A DNA stretch of 51,018 nucleotides from Parabacteroides distasonis. GTDB lineage: Bacteria > Bacteroidota > Bacteroidia > Bacteroidales > Tannerellaceae. Under the pieces are notes generated by a model, which saw only the letters and a list, made by a program, of their open reading frames with translations, was not told where the DNA came from and searched no databases. Both the position numbers and the translations under genes were made by a program. Shown here one piece after another: positions 33,248 through 43,339 of the stretch (within the stretch, counting starts at the first letter, position 1; each line of letters opens with the position of its first letter). The stretch covers positions 1 to 51,018 of the forward strand of contig NZ_SRYM01000026.1 in assembly GCF_004793765.1 (NCBI RefSeq), written 5' to 3'.

Positions 33248-34393
33248 ATGCAACAAAAAATCAGAACTAAATTTAAAGAGTTATTTTATACCGAAGGTAG
33301 CTTATACACATCTCCGGGACGTATTAACTTGATCGGTGAACATACTGATTATAATGGAGGTTTCGTTTTTCCGGGTGCCGTAGATAAAGGAATGATCGCT
33401 GAGATCAAACCAAATGGGACGGGCAAAGTCCGGGCGTTCTCCATCGACTTAAATGATTACGCTGAATTTGGCTTGACCGAGGAGGACGCTCCTTCCGCAA
33501 GCTGGGCAAGATATATCTTTGGCGTATGTCGGGAGATTATTAAACGAGGTGGCAATATCCAAGGTTTCGATACCGTATTTGCCGGAGACGTACCTCTGGG
33601 TGCTGGAATGTCTTCTTCCGCCGCATTGGAAAGTACTTATGCTTTCGCATTGAATGACTTATTCTCATTGAATATCGATAAATTCGAGTTGGCTAAGATC
33701 GGTCAGGCTACAGAACATAATTATTGTGGCGTGAATTGCGGTATCATGGACCAATTCGCTTCCGTATTCGGCAAGGCCGGAAGTTTGATCCGCTTGGATT
33801 GCCGTTCTTTGGAATATAAATATTATCCGTTTAATCCGGTTGGTTACAAACTCGTGTTATTGGATTCGGTCGTTAAGCACGAGTTGGCGTCCTCAGCCTA
33901 CAACAAACGCCGTCAATCCTGCGAGAACGTGGTAGCCGCCATTCGCCGCAACCATCCGGAAGTAGAGTTCTTACGTGACGCTACGATGGAGATGCTGAAC
34001 GAGGTAAAAGCGGATGTCAGCGCAGAGGATTACATGCGTGCCGAATATGTTATCGAGGAAATCCAACGCGTACTCGACGTATGTGCCGCTTTGGAGAAAG
34101 GCGACTATGAGACTGTCGGCGAAAAGATGTACGGCACGCATCAAGGTATGAGCAAGCTTTATGAAGTTAGCTGCGAGGAACTGGATTTCTTGAACGATAT
34201 CGCCAAGGAATGTGGTGTAACGGGTTCTCGTGTCATGGGTGGAGGATTCGGTGGTTGTACGATAAACTTGGTTAAGGAGGAGTTATACGACGATTTCGTG
34301 AAGAAAGCCTTCTCCGCTTATAAAGAGAAGTTTGGCCGTGAACCTAAATTATATAATGTAGTAATCAGCGACGGAGCACGCAAGCTCTGTTAA
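33248..34393 (+). CDS. galK: Galactokinase
   Basis: 381 residues from the ATG at 33248 (MQQKIRTKFKELF). Galactokinase signature GRINLIGEHTDYNGGFVFP, the GHMP ATP loop PLGAGMSSSAALE, the catalytic-Asp region CGIMDQFASVFG and the C-terminal GSRVMGGGFGGCTINLV. It phosphorylates alpha-galactose to galactose-1-phosphate, the entry to the Leloir pathway. galT and galE are not in this window. Confidence 0.96.
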   Translation: MQQKIRTKFKELFYTEGSLYTSPGRINLIGEHTDYNGGFVFPGAVDKGMIAEIKPNGTGKVRAFSIDLNDYAEFGLTEEDAPSASWARYIFGVCREIIKRGGNIQGFDTVFAGDVPLGAGMSSSAALESTYAFALNDLFSLNIDKFELAKIGQATEHNYCGVNCGIMDQFASVFGKAGSLIRLDCRSLEYKYYPFNPVGYKLVLLDSVVKHELASSAYNKRRQSCENVVAAIRRNHPEVEFLRDATMEMLNEVKADVSAEDYMRAEYVIEEIQRVLDVCAALEKGDYETVGEKMYGTHQGMSKLYEVSCEELDFLNDIAKECGVTGSRVMGGGFGGCTINLVKEELYDDFVKKAFSAYKEKFGREPKLYNVVISDGARKLC

Positions 34394-34413
34394 TCTTTAA
34401 AATCCATAAAACG

Positions 34414-35106
34414 ATGTCAGCAGCTTTTTATCAAGACGAAGTAAAATTCTATGTTGCCGTAGATTGTATCATTCTAGGGTTTAACAATAAGGAGTTGAAT
34501 GTTTTATTATACAAACGTTCGTTCGAGCCGATGAAAGGACAGTGGTCCCTTATGGGAGGCTTCGTGAAATCCGGGGAAAGCGTAGATGAAGCAGCATCAC
34601 GGGTATTAACGGATTGCACGGGTATCGAGCATCTTTTTATGGAACAAATAGGGGCTTACGGAGATGTATCGCGTGACTTAGGGGAACGGGTTATCTCCGT
34701 AGCTTACTATTCTTTGGTGAATATGAATGATTTTAACCCCGAGATCTTGGAAAGTCATAACGCTACTTGGACCAAGATATCCGAGCTTCCTGACTTGATT
34801 TTCGACCATAACCAAATGATAAACGATACGTTGTCTGTCCTTAAAAAGAAGGCGGCAAGCCGCCCTATCGGTTTCAATTTGCTTCCCGAGCAATTTACCT
34901 TGCCCCAACTACAGACATTGTATGAGGCCATCTACCAAACCCCTTTAGACAAACGGAACTTTCGCAAAAAGCTAAACGCCATGGATATTCTGGAGAAACT
35001 GGATATCAAAGACAAGAAAAGTTCTAAGCGAGGAGCTTTCCTCTACAAATTCAACGAGAAAAAATACAACAAATGGGTTGAACAGGGTTTCGACTTCTCG
35101 CTCTAA
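34414..35106 (+). CDS. Nudix-type transcriptional regulator (NrtR/AraR-like)
   Basis: 230 residues. N-terminal Nudix domain with a decayed Nudix box (GGFVKSGESVDEAASRVLTD then CTGI): the first Gly and Glu remain, but the RE and EE pairs are RV and DC, so hydrolysis is unlikely. C-terminal winged helix: FTLPQLQTLYEAIYQTPLDK, RNFRKKLNAMDILEKLD. This is the architecture of NrtR-type repressors; in Bacteroides one such protein controls arabinose use. Twenty bases after galK on the same strand, it probably regulates galactose uptake, and the 22-bp-phased repeats upstream of galM are possible targets (inference). Confidence 0.87.
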   Translation: MSAAFYQDEVKFYVAVDCIILGFNNKELNVLLYKRSFEPMKGQWSLMGGFVKSGESVDEAASRVLTDCTGIEHLFMEQIGAYGDVSRDLGERVISVAYYSLVNMNDFNPEILESHNATWTKISELPDLIFDHNQMINDTLSVLKKKAASRPIGFNLLPEQFTLPQLQTLYEAIYQTPLDKRNFRKKLNAMDILEKLDIKDKKSSKRGAFLYKFNEKKYNKWVEQGFDFSL

Positions 35107-35394
35107 TCCGAATGATGTGTACCCTCAAGAATAAGGCGCTAAGCGGGCTATCTTAAACAGCTCTCAATTTACCCAAAATATAAGAAGATAGAAGCTTTAC
35201 TGAAAAGGAATTGTTTGATTGATATAACGGCTCTTACAAAGAGTTTGATTATCTTTGTATCGGATAATCAATTATTCCGTATCTGATTGATACACAAATA
35301 GCGAATGCTATGGTAGAAAGTTGTTGGTAACGATTTGGCGATTTCGAGATTGCACCAATCTTCTGCGTTCTGCTTTGTCAAACAACTCTGATAC
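35107..35394. other. Gene-free junction between the gal operon and the defence operon
   Basis: Nearly 300 AT-rich bases without protein-like text. A box TATCTTTG at about 35250 matches the -7 consensus but leads into no gene. A nearly palindromic stretch (GGATAATCAATTATTCC, about 35262-35278) follows. This is a candidate left edge of an acquired segment; I see no clear direct repeat or att core. Confidence 0.4.
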
Positions 35395-35440
35395 AAAAGT
35401 AGCCAAATTCCTTGATTGAGCAAAGAATTGGGCTACTTTT
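35395..35440. terminator. Strong terminator at the 3' end of the defence operon
   Basis: A 10-bp perfect outer stem AAAAGTAGCC / GGCTACTTTT (35395-35404, 35431-35440) with an inner AATTC / GAATT stem separated by a single A x G mismatch. T runs occur on both strands, so it can serve the minus-strand defence operon and the plus-strand gal operon. Confidence 0.75.
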
Positions 35441-35508
35441 TCAGTTATAATCCCCTTTTATAGTTATAAATAGTCGTAATAGGTCATATTTCAGTCATAA
35501 TTTATGGA

Positions 35509-37185
35509 TTACGACTTCAGGAACCAAGTTCGACCTTCAGGAGTGATTAATCCTTTTTCTTTCATTTCTGAAAGAATGTTACCCAACATTCGCTCTTGTT
35601 GCTCATGTGTCTTATTTTGCGGCAGGACTTCTTTCAGATAATCGAATATGGCATCACGTTTTGCTCCTGTAGAACCTGCATTCTGCAAATACTGCAAAAT
35701 CATTTGTTGAATTTTAGATTTGTCAAGACCTTTGTTACGTGTATATTCAGGTAATTGGTGTGTCTTCTTTGCTACATCAAGCGAAATACGATACTCAGAA
35801 CTATCTCCTTCTAACAAGCCTCTTTCCAGTAGTGCCACTACATTGTCCTCCGAAATACGATGCCCTTTTTGTACGGCATCCAACAATATACAATCTTCCA
35901 ATGTCAAAGTGTCATTTTCCTTTAAGAGTTTGGTATATTTCTCATTGATGGAATTACCATATATTTTCACACCGACCTCCTTATTCGTTGCATCTATTTC
36001 ATAATCGGGCATTGGGAAATGGCGACGCCACTGCTCATTGAACATCTTCTTGATTCCTCTACTTACAGTGTCAATCATGTTGAAGTTTACCATTGCCCGG
36101 CAAAGACATTCATTTCTGAAATGTCGTTGTGGCCCTTTGGTTGCCAATGCTTTTTGCAGAGTGCCAGGAATGAAGCTACCTCCGTTTTCATAATACAGAT
36201 AGCTCGGATTTTCTACAAAATTGATACGTTGTTGCAAGGTGTAATCTTGATGTGCAATGGCATTATGAAGTGCCTCACGAATCGTGTAGTCATCATATTG
36301 TTTCATTGTATCGGGGAATAATGTTCCTCCAGGCAGTTCTCTCATTGTCAGGTTACGAATCTTACCCAATATTTGATCCACAGTCAAAATGAAGGGAACC
36401 GTAAAATGTTCGTAATCCACTACCTCTTGATGTTCATCGCGTAATGTCCAAGTTACCTCCGCCATAGCTGGGCGAAGTTTAAAAACTGATACAGGTTTAC
36501 CCAAAAGAATAATAGCAGCACGTGTCAATTTTCCATCAATCATGATACCGCTATTACAAAGCAATTCTTCTACCGACCATGCATCAATCTCTTCTGACGG
36601 GATTTTAGAAGCATGAACCTTTTTGAACATAACACGTGCCTTGGCAATAGCCAATTCGTCAAGGTCAGCCAGTGTAACGTTAAGGACAATCTCGGCAGAC
36701 CAATCCTTTGCTTCAAATATCGGTTCTTCAAGAATAGCGGAAAGTCTTTCTTGAGTCATTTCCACTAACGAATCTTCCACTCGTTGCCATGCCTTCTTAT
36801 GAGCATACACAGGACGGCGTGGGAGATGCTTAGGGATATGAATAACCCACACAACCTTTTGCGTGTCTTCCGTTATATATTCGCTGATGTCAAGCCCTTC
36901 TGAAGAAAGGTTTGTACAATGTTCAACTAATTTCCAAACAGCAGATTGTGCATTCAAGTTAAACTTCGTAAGGTCAGTACCCACAATTTCCAATGTTTGG
37001 TCCTGTACTCCAATTACAAGATGTCCACCCTCCATATTGGCAATGGCTGACACATAAGAGACAACATCATTTTTTTCGTCTCCAGCAAAGGAGTTTTTCA
37101 AATTCTTCATCTCTTTCCATTCACAACAGGCGTTCTCCTGTGGAAATTCGCGAAGTAAGTATTGTTGAAGTTCTTTTGAAGTCAT
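35509..37185 (-). CDS. AlbA_2 (Schlafen-type) domain protein with ATP-dependent-helicase-related C-terminal part
   Basis: 558 residues. The N-terminal AlbA_2/Schlafen-type domain shows CEWKEMKNLKNSF, VVSYVSAIANMEGGHLVIGV and VGTDLTKFNL (about residues 20-75). The middle has the partner domain found in these proteins: ELPGGTLFPDTMKQYDDYTI, REALHNAIAHQDYTLQQRIN (a GHKL-like ATPase remnant) and FIPGTLQKALATKGPQRHFRN. The C terminus (about 495-558) is a winged-helix (GAKRDAIFDYLKEVLPQNKT). Relatives are regulators or components of phage-defence systems. It is the last gene of the hsd-prrC operon, 2 bases after the PIN-like gene. The AlbA_2 domain may act as a nuclease or nucleic-acid sensor; which is not clear from sequence. 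Confidence 0.82.
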   Translation of the reverse strand: MTSKELQQYLLREFPQENACCEWKEMKNLKNSFAGDEKNDVVSYVSAIANMEGGHLVIGVQDQTLEIVGTDLTKFNLNAQSAVWKLVEHCTNLSSEGLDISEYITEDTQKVVWVIHIPKHLPRRPVYAHKKAWQRVEDSLVEMTQERLSAILEEPIFEAKDWSAEIVLNVTLADLDELAIAKARVMFKKVHASKIPSEEIDAWSVEELLCNSGIMIDGKLTRAAIILLGKPVSVFKLRPAMAEVTWTLRDEHQEVVDYEHFTVPFILTVDQILGKIRNLTMRELPGGTLFPDTMKQYDDYTIREALHNAIAHQDYTLQQRINFVENPSYLYYENGGSFIPGTLQKALATKGPQRHFRNECLCRAMVNFNMIDTVSRGIKKMFNEQWRRHFPMPDYEIDATNKEVGVKIYGNSINEKYTKLLKENDTLTLEDCILLDAVQKGHRISEDNVVALLERGLLEGDSSEYRISLDVAKKTHQLPEYTRNKGLDKSKIQQMILQYLQNAGSTGAKRDAIFDYLKEVLPQNKTHEQQERMLGNILSEMKEKGLITPEGRTWFLKS

Positions 37186-37187
37186 AA

Positions 37188-39077
37188 TTAATGCGATTTA
37201 AATTTTGACCAAAGATTTAGTGCTAAATTGCAAAATCCCCAAAATCCCCCTAATCCACCAATAATCTGAATGCTTTTTTGTATACATTTTGTTATATTGG
37301 GAAAACTTTGTAAAACTATTATTGCTGCTAATGCAACTATAATAGATATACACATCCAAATCCAACGCCTATTTATCTTATCCTTTTCTTCTTGTCTAAT
37401 TTTCTCTAAATGCTGACTCTCTTGAATATCTGCAATCTGTTGGGATATATCAGATAATTGTCTTGATAAGTTCTTGTTGGCTTCTTGAAGTTCATTATTC
37501 TTCTGTATTTCAATCTTATGTTTATTATCTGTTTTCAGTTTATTGTTGCGTTCTGTTTCAATAATTGCATGTATATCCTTGTTAAACTTTTCAGGCTCAG
37601 AAATAGAACCATGCAATAACTTGTGAATCTTGATGGTAGATTCTTGAGATATAGAAGATAACAATATTTTATAGTCATCAGCAGATATATTTTGCAAAGA
37701 TGAAACGACACTATCAAATTCGTTAATTAAATCCCTGCTAGGGTATTCTTCTGATAAAGTTTGCGCAATCAATTCGTTTAATCCAATTGAAGAAACCCTT
37801 CCTGATAATTTCTTAGGATTCTGTAAAAACAATAAACTCGTTAGTTCATCAGGCATAATGATTTCACCTATGTTGCCATTAACCTTCTTTGTAATGTTAA
37901 ATTCACAAAGTTTTCTGTTGGCAGTTACAAACCAATAACTAGCCTTTTGTAGCAACTTTTTATTTGGATCATATTTGCGCTTTTCCCGAACATGTAAATA
38001 TGCAACAACATCATGTACTGCAGAATGTTTTCTAAACCAAATTTCTTTTAATTGCGTTGCATCGTCAGTATTTGCAAATTTCTCAATATCAGATTCGGGA
38101 ACCTTGTCTATATTAATTTTATAGTCTGTTTGTAGTAAATTATCCAAATTTCCATGCAAAGCGATAAGCCAAGTTTTATTTTTTCCTAAACGAACACATG
38201 CCTCATTAATTGTTGTCGTTGGATGATTCCTATCATAATTGTGTATAGCATTTTGTATATTAGTTTTTATCTCATCTAATGTTATGTCCATCAATCTGAT
38301 ATTGCCTCCAGTATCATGAATTAATTTAATTAATTCTTTTGTTGGAGGCGTATCTTCTGCTCTTTGCAAGTCTAAAAGTTCCAACACTATTTGGGTGTCA
38401 AGATAATACGATGTTCCTTTTTCTAATTTCGCCTCTAAATCAAAATCAGATTCTAAATATGACGCAATAACAGAACCTATAAAAATTTGTTTTGTAGCCT
38501 TATATAGGTTGTCATTATTTTGTTCTATGTATTGAAGGAAACGTACATGAGGCATAAAAGAAACTTCAGAACAATCTGTAATATCATTAACTCTTCCCGA
38601 AAGGAATGATGAGATTTTATTCTTATTCTTATTTATAAAATCTGAAAAGGACGGAATGTTGTTTATATTTTCTCCTTGTTCTTTGGCAAATATTTCAAAT
38701 GCCTGTTGTAGTGCATTTGATTTGCGTCTCTCTACGTTATACGATTCTTCGATGTCGCAGAACGAGAATGATTTAAACGAGAATGAAAAATTATTACCAT
38801 TTTCTATAATCTGAAAATCAAATTTTGTTTTATCCTTTCGAGACAAATCATTAACAACAGACTTTATAAGTTTACGAATAATTAGCAATGGCACATCAAT
38901 TCCATATTCTGAGGATATCAAATTACATATGTCTTGGTCGCTACCAATAGTTTTGTTCTTAGCGTATAAAGACAATGCTCTTTTGCATATAGGAACATAT
39001 ACAGCACTATAAATATCTGTGCTATTTTCTGTTAAGGCTGCAAAAAAGGAATATGTTGTTAATAATTGTTCGCTCAT
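37188..39077 (-). CDS. Unknown: PIN-like nuclease domain, coiled coil and two C-terminal TM helices
   Basis: 629 residues, no family recognised by name. Residues 1-215 are helical. Residues about 222-395 look like a PIN domain: YYLDTQIVLELL (Asp227), ITLDEIKTNI (Glu269), AVHDVVAYLHVRE (Asp356) and YWFVTANRKL, where a fourth acidic residue is Asn387. Residues about 500-570 are a charged coiled coil (NELQEANKNLSRQLSDISQQ). Two TM helices follow at about 572-592 and 602-624. The order sensor/nuclease, coiled coil, membrane anchor is unusual. It lies 27 bases after hsdR and 2 bases before the AlbA_2 gene, so it is made with the restriction system. Candidate RNase-type abortive-infection effector (inference). 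Confidence 0.65.
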   Translation of the reverse strand: MSEQLLTTYSFFAALTENSTDIYSAVYVPICKRALSLYAKNKTIGSDQDICNLISSEYGIDVPLLIIRKLIKSVVNDLSRKDKTKFDFQIIENGNNFSFSFKSFSFCDIEESYNVERRKSNALQQAFEIFAKEQGENINNIPSFSDFINKNKNKISSFLSGRVNDITDCSEVSFMPHVRFLQYIEQNNDNLYKATKQIFIGSVIASYLESDFDLEAKLEKGTSYYLDTQIVLELLDLQRAEDTPPTKELIKLIHDTGGNIRLMDITLDEIKTNIQNAIHNYDRNHPTTTINEACVRLGKNKTWLIALHGNLDNLLQTDYKINIDKVPESDIEKFANTDDATQLKEIWFRKHSAVHDVVAYLHVREKRKYDPNKKLLQKASYWFVTANRKLCEFNITKKVNGNIGEIIMPDELTSLLFLQNPKKLSGRVSSIGLNELIAQTLSEEYPSRDLINEFDSVVSSLQNISADDYKILLSSISQESTIKIHKLLHGSISEPEKFNKDIHAIIETERNNKLKTDNKHKIEIQKNNELQEANKNLSRQLSDISQQIADIQESQHLEKIRQEEKDKINRRWIWMCISIIVALAAIIVLQSFPNITKCIQKSIQIIGGLGGFWGFCNLALNLWSKFKSH

Positions 39078-39104
39078 AATACTGTATTTATTTAAAACTT
39101 TAAT

Positions 39105-42100
39105 TTATAATTTTCCACCTACTCCCTTGAACTTCTCTACAAATGCTGCAATTAGCAAGAACACCTTATGCTTCTTGGTCAAGTACATAGGATTCAACGG
39201 ACTCATCTTTGGTAAGATACTATTAAAGTCGGTTCCATTCTCACTAACAAACTCACGCTTTAAGGAAACAGTAATGTATCGCTTGGCTTCTTCTTCATTT
39301 AAGTTTTCAGAAGAAATTAACTCTGAGGCCTCTTGCTTCTGTTTACTTTGTGCATATTCAAAGAACGACTCAATAATACTAGCCTTATCAGTAATAGTGT
39401 CCAAGTCTGTATCGTTAATAAAATCAACGATAAGACTTTCCTTCGCTCTGTTACCTACACTTGCACGAATTACACCTCGTATCTCTTCAATCAATGCAGT
39501 TTTATCTTTGGTCTTATTATTCTTCTCGAAGATTAACTCCAGTATATAGTCCAAGTTTATCTCTTGAGATTTAAGTAGGTCAATCTCAAAGACAACGTCA
39601 TCCCAATCAATCTTAGATTTTTCAGCAGCAGAACCATCCTTCTCACGTCTTAACCAATCTCTAATATCGTTATAAGTAGATTTGTAATCTTGAACGGCTC
39701 GTTCAGACAACATTTCTACCTGTTGCATTTCCTTAATATCCTCATCTGTTACGAAATATGTATTTTTAAATTCCTCAACAGCATTAGGATTGTCCAAGTC
39801 TATCCCTTGCAAAGCCTTAAGATGAGTATATTCATCATAGTTCTGCAAAATGTTCTCAATACGTAAGTACTCACCAAAGAGTTTAGAAAAATCTTTTTTA
39901 TCTTGTTCTGTCTCTATCTTATCGACATCGGGGAATCTTTCATTTAACTCTTTTACAACCTCAATATATCCTCTACGGGCATCACCCGTAACAATATCCT
40001 TAAATCCTTCCAAATATTCTTTGTAACTCCTTTCGAGCACTACATTTCTAGTATTACTATCTCCAAATAGAGTTATAGCATCAATAGTGTGTTGCTCTAA
40101 ATCTCTAAATGTAACGATATTACCGAATGTTTTTGTTGCATCAAAAATTCTATTCGTACGAGAGAAAGCCTGAATAAGTCCGTGATAACGTAAATTCTTA
40201 TCAACAAATAAAGTATTAAGTGTTGGAGCATCAAAACCAGTAAGGAACATGCCAACAACAATGACAAGGTCTATTTCTTTTTTCTTTACTCGTTTGGCAA
40301 GATCTCTATAATAGTTCTGGAATTCTCTGCTATCAACCCCAAAACTTGTCTTAAACATAGCATTATAATCGTTAATGGCATTAGTCAAGAACTCTTTTGC
40401 ACTAACATCCATTGCTGTAGGCTCAAAATTCTCATCCATAATTTCACCGATTGCCGATTGCTCTTCATTGGCCGCAAATGAAAAGATTGTTGCTATCTTC
40501 AATGGCTTTTCAGAGCCTTGCTGAAGGTTGTTTAATTCCTCATAATAACACTTAGCTACATCTACACTACTAACTGCAAACATCGCATTAAAACCCTTAT
40601 TAGCACCTATACTTCGATGAGTTTTTATCTTGAAATTATCCAATATATATTGAGATATTTCTTTGATACGTGCAGGGTGAAGCAGTGCAGACTTGTTTTC
40701 TGCCGCACTTAACTTTTTTTCATTTTGTTCCGTTTCGATTCCCTTGAATCGAGGACGAACATTGTTATAATCGACCTTGAATTTTAAGACTTTTTCATCA
40801 CGAATGGCATCTGTAATAACATACGAATGCAACTCTCTTCCGAACACACTCGCAGTGGTATCAGAGCCAAGTGCATTTTCTGGGAAGATTGGAGTTCCTG
40901 TAAATCCAAACTGATAGTATTTCTTAAACTTCTTCTTTAATTGCTTTTGCGCTTCACCAAACTGTGAGCGATGTGCTTCATCGAAGATAAAGACAACTTG
41001 TTTCTGATAAATGGGCAAATCGTTTTCGCTCTTCATCAGATTATTTAATTTCTGAATAGTGGTAACGATAATCTTGTTATCGTCTTTATCTATGTTTCGT
41101 TTCAGTCCGGCAGTGCTTTCTGAACCATTCACACTATCGGGAGAGAATCGCTGATACTCTTTCATCGTTTGATAGTCAAGATCTTTTCTATCAACAACAA
41201 AGAATACTTTGTCTATGAAATCGAGTTGAGTAGCCAACCTTGCAGCCTTAAAACTCGTAAGAGTCTTACCAGAACCTGTTGTATGCCAAATATATCCACC
41301 ACCTTCTGTAGTAGACCATTTCTTTGCCTGATATGAACTCCTAATTTTCCATAGTATTCTCTCCGTTGCTGCAATCTGATATGGTCGCATTATCAACAAT
41401 GTATTGTTTGAATCAAATACTGAATATGTTAGTATTACATTCAGCAGAGTATTCTTCTGAAAGAATGTTGCAGTAAAATCCTTCAAGTCTTTAATCAACG
41501 AATTGTTTGCTTTGGCCCAATTCATTGTAAAGTCAAAACTATTCTTGTTTCGTTCTACAGTATTGGCAAAATATCGGCTATCAGTGCCATTGGATATAAC
41601 GAATAGCTGAATGTACTTATATAAAGAGTCCTTTGTGTTAAAACTCTCTTTTGAATAGCGATGTACTTGATTGAATGCTTCTCTAATCGCAACACCTCGC
41701 TTCTTCAACTCAACTTGAACCAAAGGTAGTCCATTAACCAAAATTGTCACATCATAACGGTTAAGATGTGACCCTTCTTGCACAAACTGCCTGATAACTT
41801 GAACCTTGTTTCTTGATAGATTCTGCTTGTCTACCAAATAGATATTTTTAATATGACCATCATCAAAGACAAAATCATAGATGTAATCATCTTGGATTTT
41901 TCTTGTTTTTTCGATGAGAGAATCGCTTGGTTTATCAAGATATTCTTCTAAATATCTCGCCCATTCGCTATCAGTAAATTCAACATCATTGAGTACTTGC
42001 AGTTGCGTTCTGACATTAGCAAACAATGCTTCAGGAGTATTTAAATCAGGTAAATATTCGTAACCCTGATTCCTTAAATCTTGAATAAACTCATGTTCAA

Positions 42101-42212
42101 GTGATGCCTCTGTTTGATACACAACAGAAGGCTCATTTAACACTGAATACTTTTCATACTCATCAAGTACGATAAAGTTGTTCGATTCTGCTATGGTGTT
42201 ATAGTATGCCAT
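39105..42212 (-). CDS. hsdR: Type I restriction enzyme R subunit (type IC)
   Basis: 1035 residues from the ATG at 42212 ([13 protein letters not shown]), close to the 1038 of EcoR124I. N-terminal PD-(D/E)xK nuclease: [21 protein letters not shown]. Motor domain: Walker [23 protein letters not shown] box [13 protein letters not shown], motif [12 protein letters not shown], and motif VI-like [14 protein letters not shown]. It translocates and cuts DNA that lacks the host methylation. The stop of prrC lies one base before its start, so they are translationally coupled. Confidence 0.96.
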   Translation of the reverse strand: MAYYNTIAESNNFIVLDEYEKYSVLNEPSVVYQTEASLEHEFIQDLRNQGYEYLPDLNTPEALFANVRTQLQVLNDVEFTDSEWARYLEEYLDKPSDSLIEKTRKIQDDYIYDFVFDDGHIKNIYLVDKQNLSRNKVQVIRQFVQEGSHLNRYDVTILVNGLPLVQVELKKRGVAIREAFNQVHRYSKESFNTKDSLYKYIQLFVISNGTDSRYFANTVERNKNSFDFTMNWAKANNSLIKDLKDFTATFFQKNTLLNVILTYSVFDSNNTLLIMRPYQIAATERILWKIRSSYQAKKWSTTEGGGYIWHTTGSGKTLTSFKAARLATQLDFIDKVFFVVDRKDLDYQTMKEYQRFSPDSVNGSESTAGLKRNIDKDDNKIIVTTIQKLNNLMKSENDLPIYQKQVVFIFDEAHRSQFGEAQKQLKKKFKKYYQFGFTGTPIFPENALGSDTTASVFGRELHSYVITDAIRDEKVLKFKVDYNNVRPRFKGIETEQNEKKLSAAENKSALLHPARIKEISQYILDNFKIKTHRSIGANKGFNAMFAVSSVDVAKCYYEELNNLQQGSEKPLKIATIFSFAANEEQSAIGEIMDENFEPTAMDVSAKEFLTNAINDYNAMFKTSFGVDSREFQNYYRDLAKRVKKKEIDLVIVVGMFLTGFDAPTLNTLFVDKNLRYHGLIQAFSRTNRIFDATKTFGNIVTFRDLEQHTIDAITLFGDSNTRNVVLERSYKEYLEGFKDIVTGDARRGYIEVVKELNERFPDVDKIETEQDKKDFSKLFGEYLRIENILQNYDEYTHLKALQGIDLDNPNAVEEFKNTYFVTDEDIKEMQQVEMLSERAVQDYKSTYNDIRDWLRREKDGSAAEKSKIDWDDVVFEIDLLKSQEINLDYILELIFEKNNKTKDKTALIEEIRGVIRASVGNRAKESLIVDFINDTDLDTITDKASIIESFFEYAQSKQKQEASELISSENLNEEEAKRYITVSLKREFVSENGTDFNSILPKMSPLNPMYLTKKHKVFLLIAAFVEKFKGVGGKL

Positions 42213-42213
42213 T

Positions 42214-43338
42214 TTATTCTTCGGTATAATAATTATTATCGACAAGATGCTTCAAGAGCAATTTTAAAGTGTTTTTCTCAGGTTCTGTTGGCTCAGGAAT
42301 TACCTCATTTGACAATGTGGAATGGCTCGTGAACTGAATAATCCTGTTATAATATGTCTTCTTGTCATCAGGTAACAAATCTGACCATTGTGGATAGCCT
42401 AAAAAGTTTGCGGTCTTTTCGTAAAGATTTCGAAGGAGCATGAAATGATACTTTTCAATCTTATTATCATCAACTGCTTCTTGGAGGACTGACCTCAAAT
42501 ACAAGTGGTATGAGAAACTCTTATTTGAATCTCCAAGTTTCCCATTCAACTCATATGTGCCATCGTCTTCTTTATCTAATAGATAGCAGCACTCGTTTCC
42601 CTGTCTATTTTTCTTCTTTAGCTCCAACTCATTGTATAGCACATTATAAAACAACGGATTATGAGTTGTAATGATAAACTTAATATCAGATTGACTCGAC
42701 TTTATTAATTCTGCAATATTAACAGCAAGCTCTATTAGGTGATTCTCATCCAAAGAACTGACAGGGTCATCGATAAAAATATATTCCAACTCATCAAATT
42801 GATTAGTATCACGATTTGCAGGCTCTGACTCATTTAATGTATCTATAACTAATTTTATCAAGCTGAAAAAGACACACCAAATCAAACAACTTTCTTCTCC
42901 TTTGGAGATTTTAATATTGTCTATCGTATTATCATCTCCACGCTCTAATGAAAAAGAAATCTCATTGAAGTCTTTGTTAAAAGATGGAGTAAGTTTGTCA
43001 TTCGTATAACGCTGAAAGTGCGTAATTATATTAGACTCTTGACCTTGATCTTTGAATATCCAATCTGTAAAACTGTTTGGGTGTATGATTAACTTTCTAT
43101 TGGTATCTTCATGCAAATCATTATCCCAATAGAACAAATCTTCGGTAAAGGCATTATAGTAGAGAACTTTTAATGGCCTCTCTTCTTCTGTCTCTTCACC
43201 TTCAGTTTTGGGTGCAACCAACTCCTTAAACTCACGAGAAAGGCGAGTTTTTCCAACACCATTGAAGGCATAAATCAATTGTACCTTCTTATTGGCATCT
43301 TTAAGCGTTTGGGCAATTTCGGTCAATGTCTTTCCCAT
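42214..43338 (-). CDS. prrC: tRNA anticodon nuclease PrrC
   Basis: 374 residues from the ATG at 43338 ([10 protein letters not shown], the usual PrrC start). ABC-type ATPase part: Walker A AFNGVGKT (24-31), the PrrC-specific [17 protein letters not shown], signature-like SKGEES (145-150) and Walker [13 protein letters not shown] (186-197). Nuclease part: [18 protein letters not shown] gives Arg303 and Glu307, and TSHSTLSNE gives His339. The spacing 4 and 32 is identical to Arg320-Glu324-His356 of E. coli PrrC, so the site looks intact. PrrC cuts tRNA-Lys in its anticodon loop when a phage disables the restriction enzyme. It sits between hsdS and hsdR, as in EcoprrI, one base after the hsdS stop. 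Confidence 0.93.
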   Translation of the reverse strand: MGKTLTEIAQTLKDANKKVQLIYAFNGVGKTRLSREFKELVAPKTEGEETEEERPLKVLYYNAFTEDLFYWDNDLHEDTNRKLIIHPNSFTDWIFKDQGQESNIITHFQRYTNDKLTPSFNKDFNEISFSLERGDDNTIDNIKISKGEESCLIWCVFFSLIKLVIDTLNESEPANRDTNQFDELEYIFIDDPVSSLDENHLIELAVNIAELIKSSQSDIKFIITTHNPLFYNVLYNELELKKKNRQGNECCYLLDKEDDGTYELNGKLGDSNKSFSYHLYLRSVLQEAVDDNKIEKYHFMLLRNLYEKTANFLGYPQWSDLLPDDKKTYYNRIIQFTSHSTLSNEVIPEPTEPEKNTLKLLLKHLVDNNYYTEE

Positions 43339-43339
43339 A

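Noticed and set aside
35107-35394. Integration (att) site of the defence segment
   Set aside because: No tRNA gene and no direct repeat shared with the recombinase end could be seen by eye; only the AT-rich composition change is suggestive.
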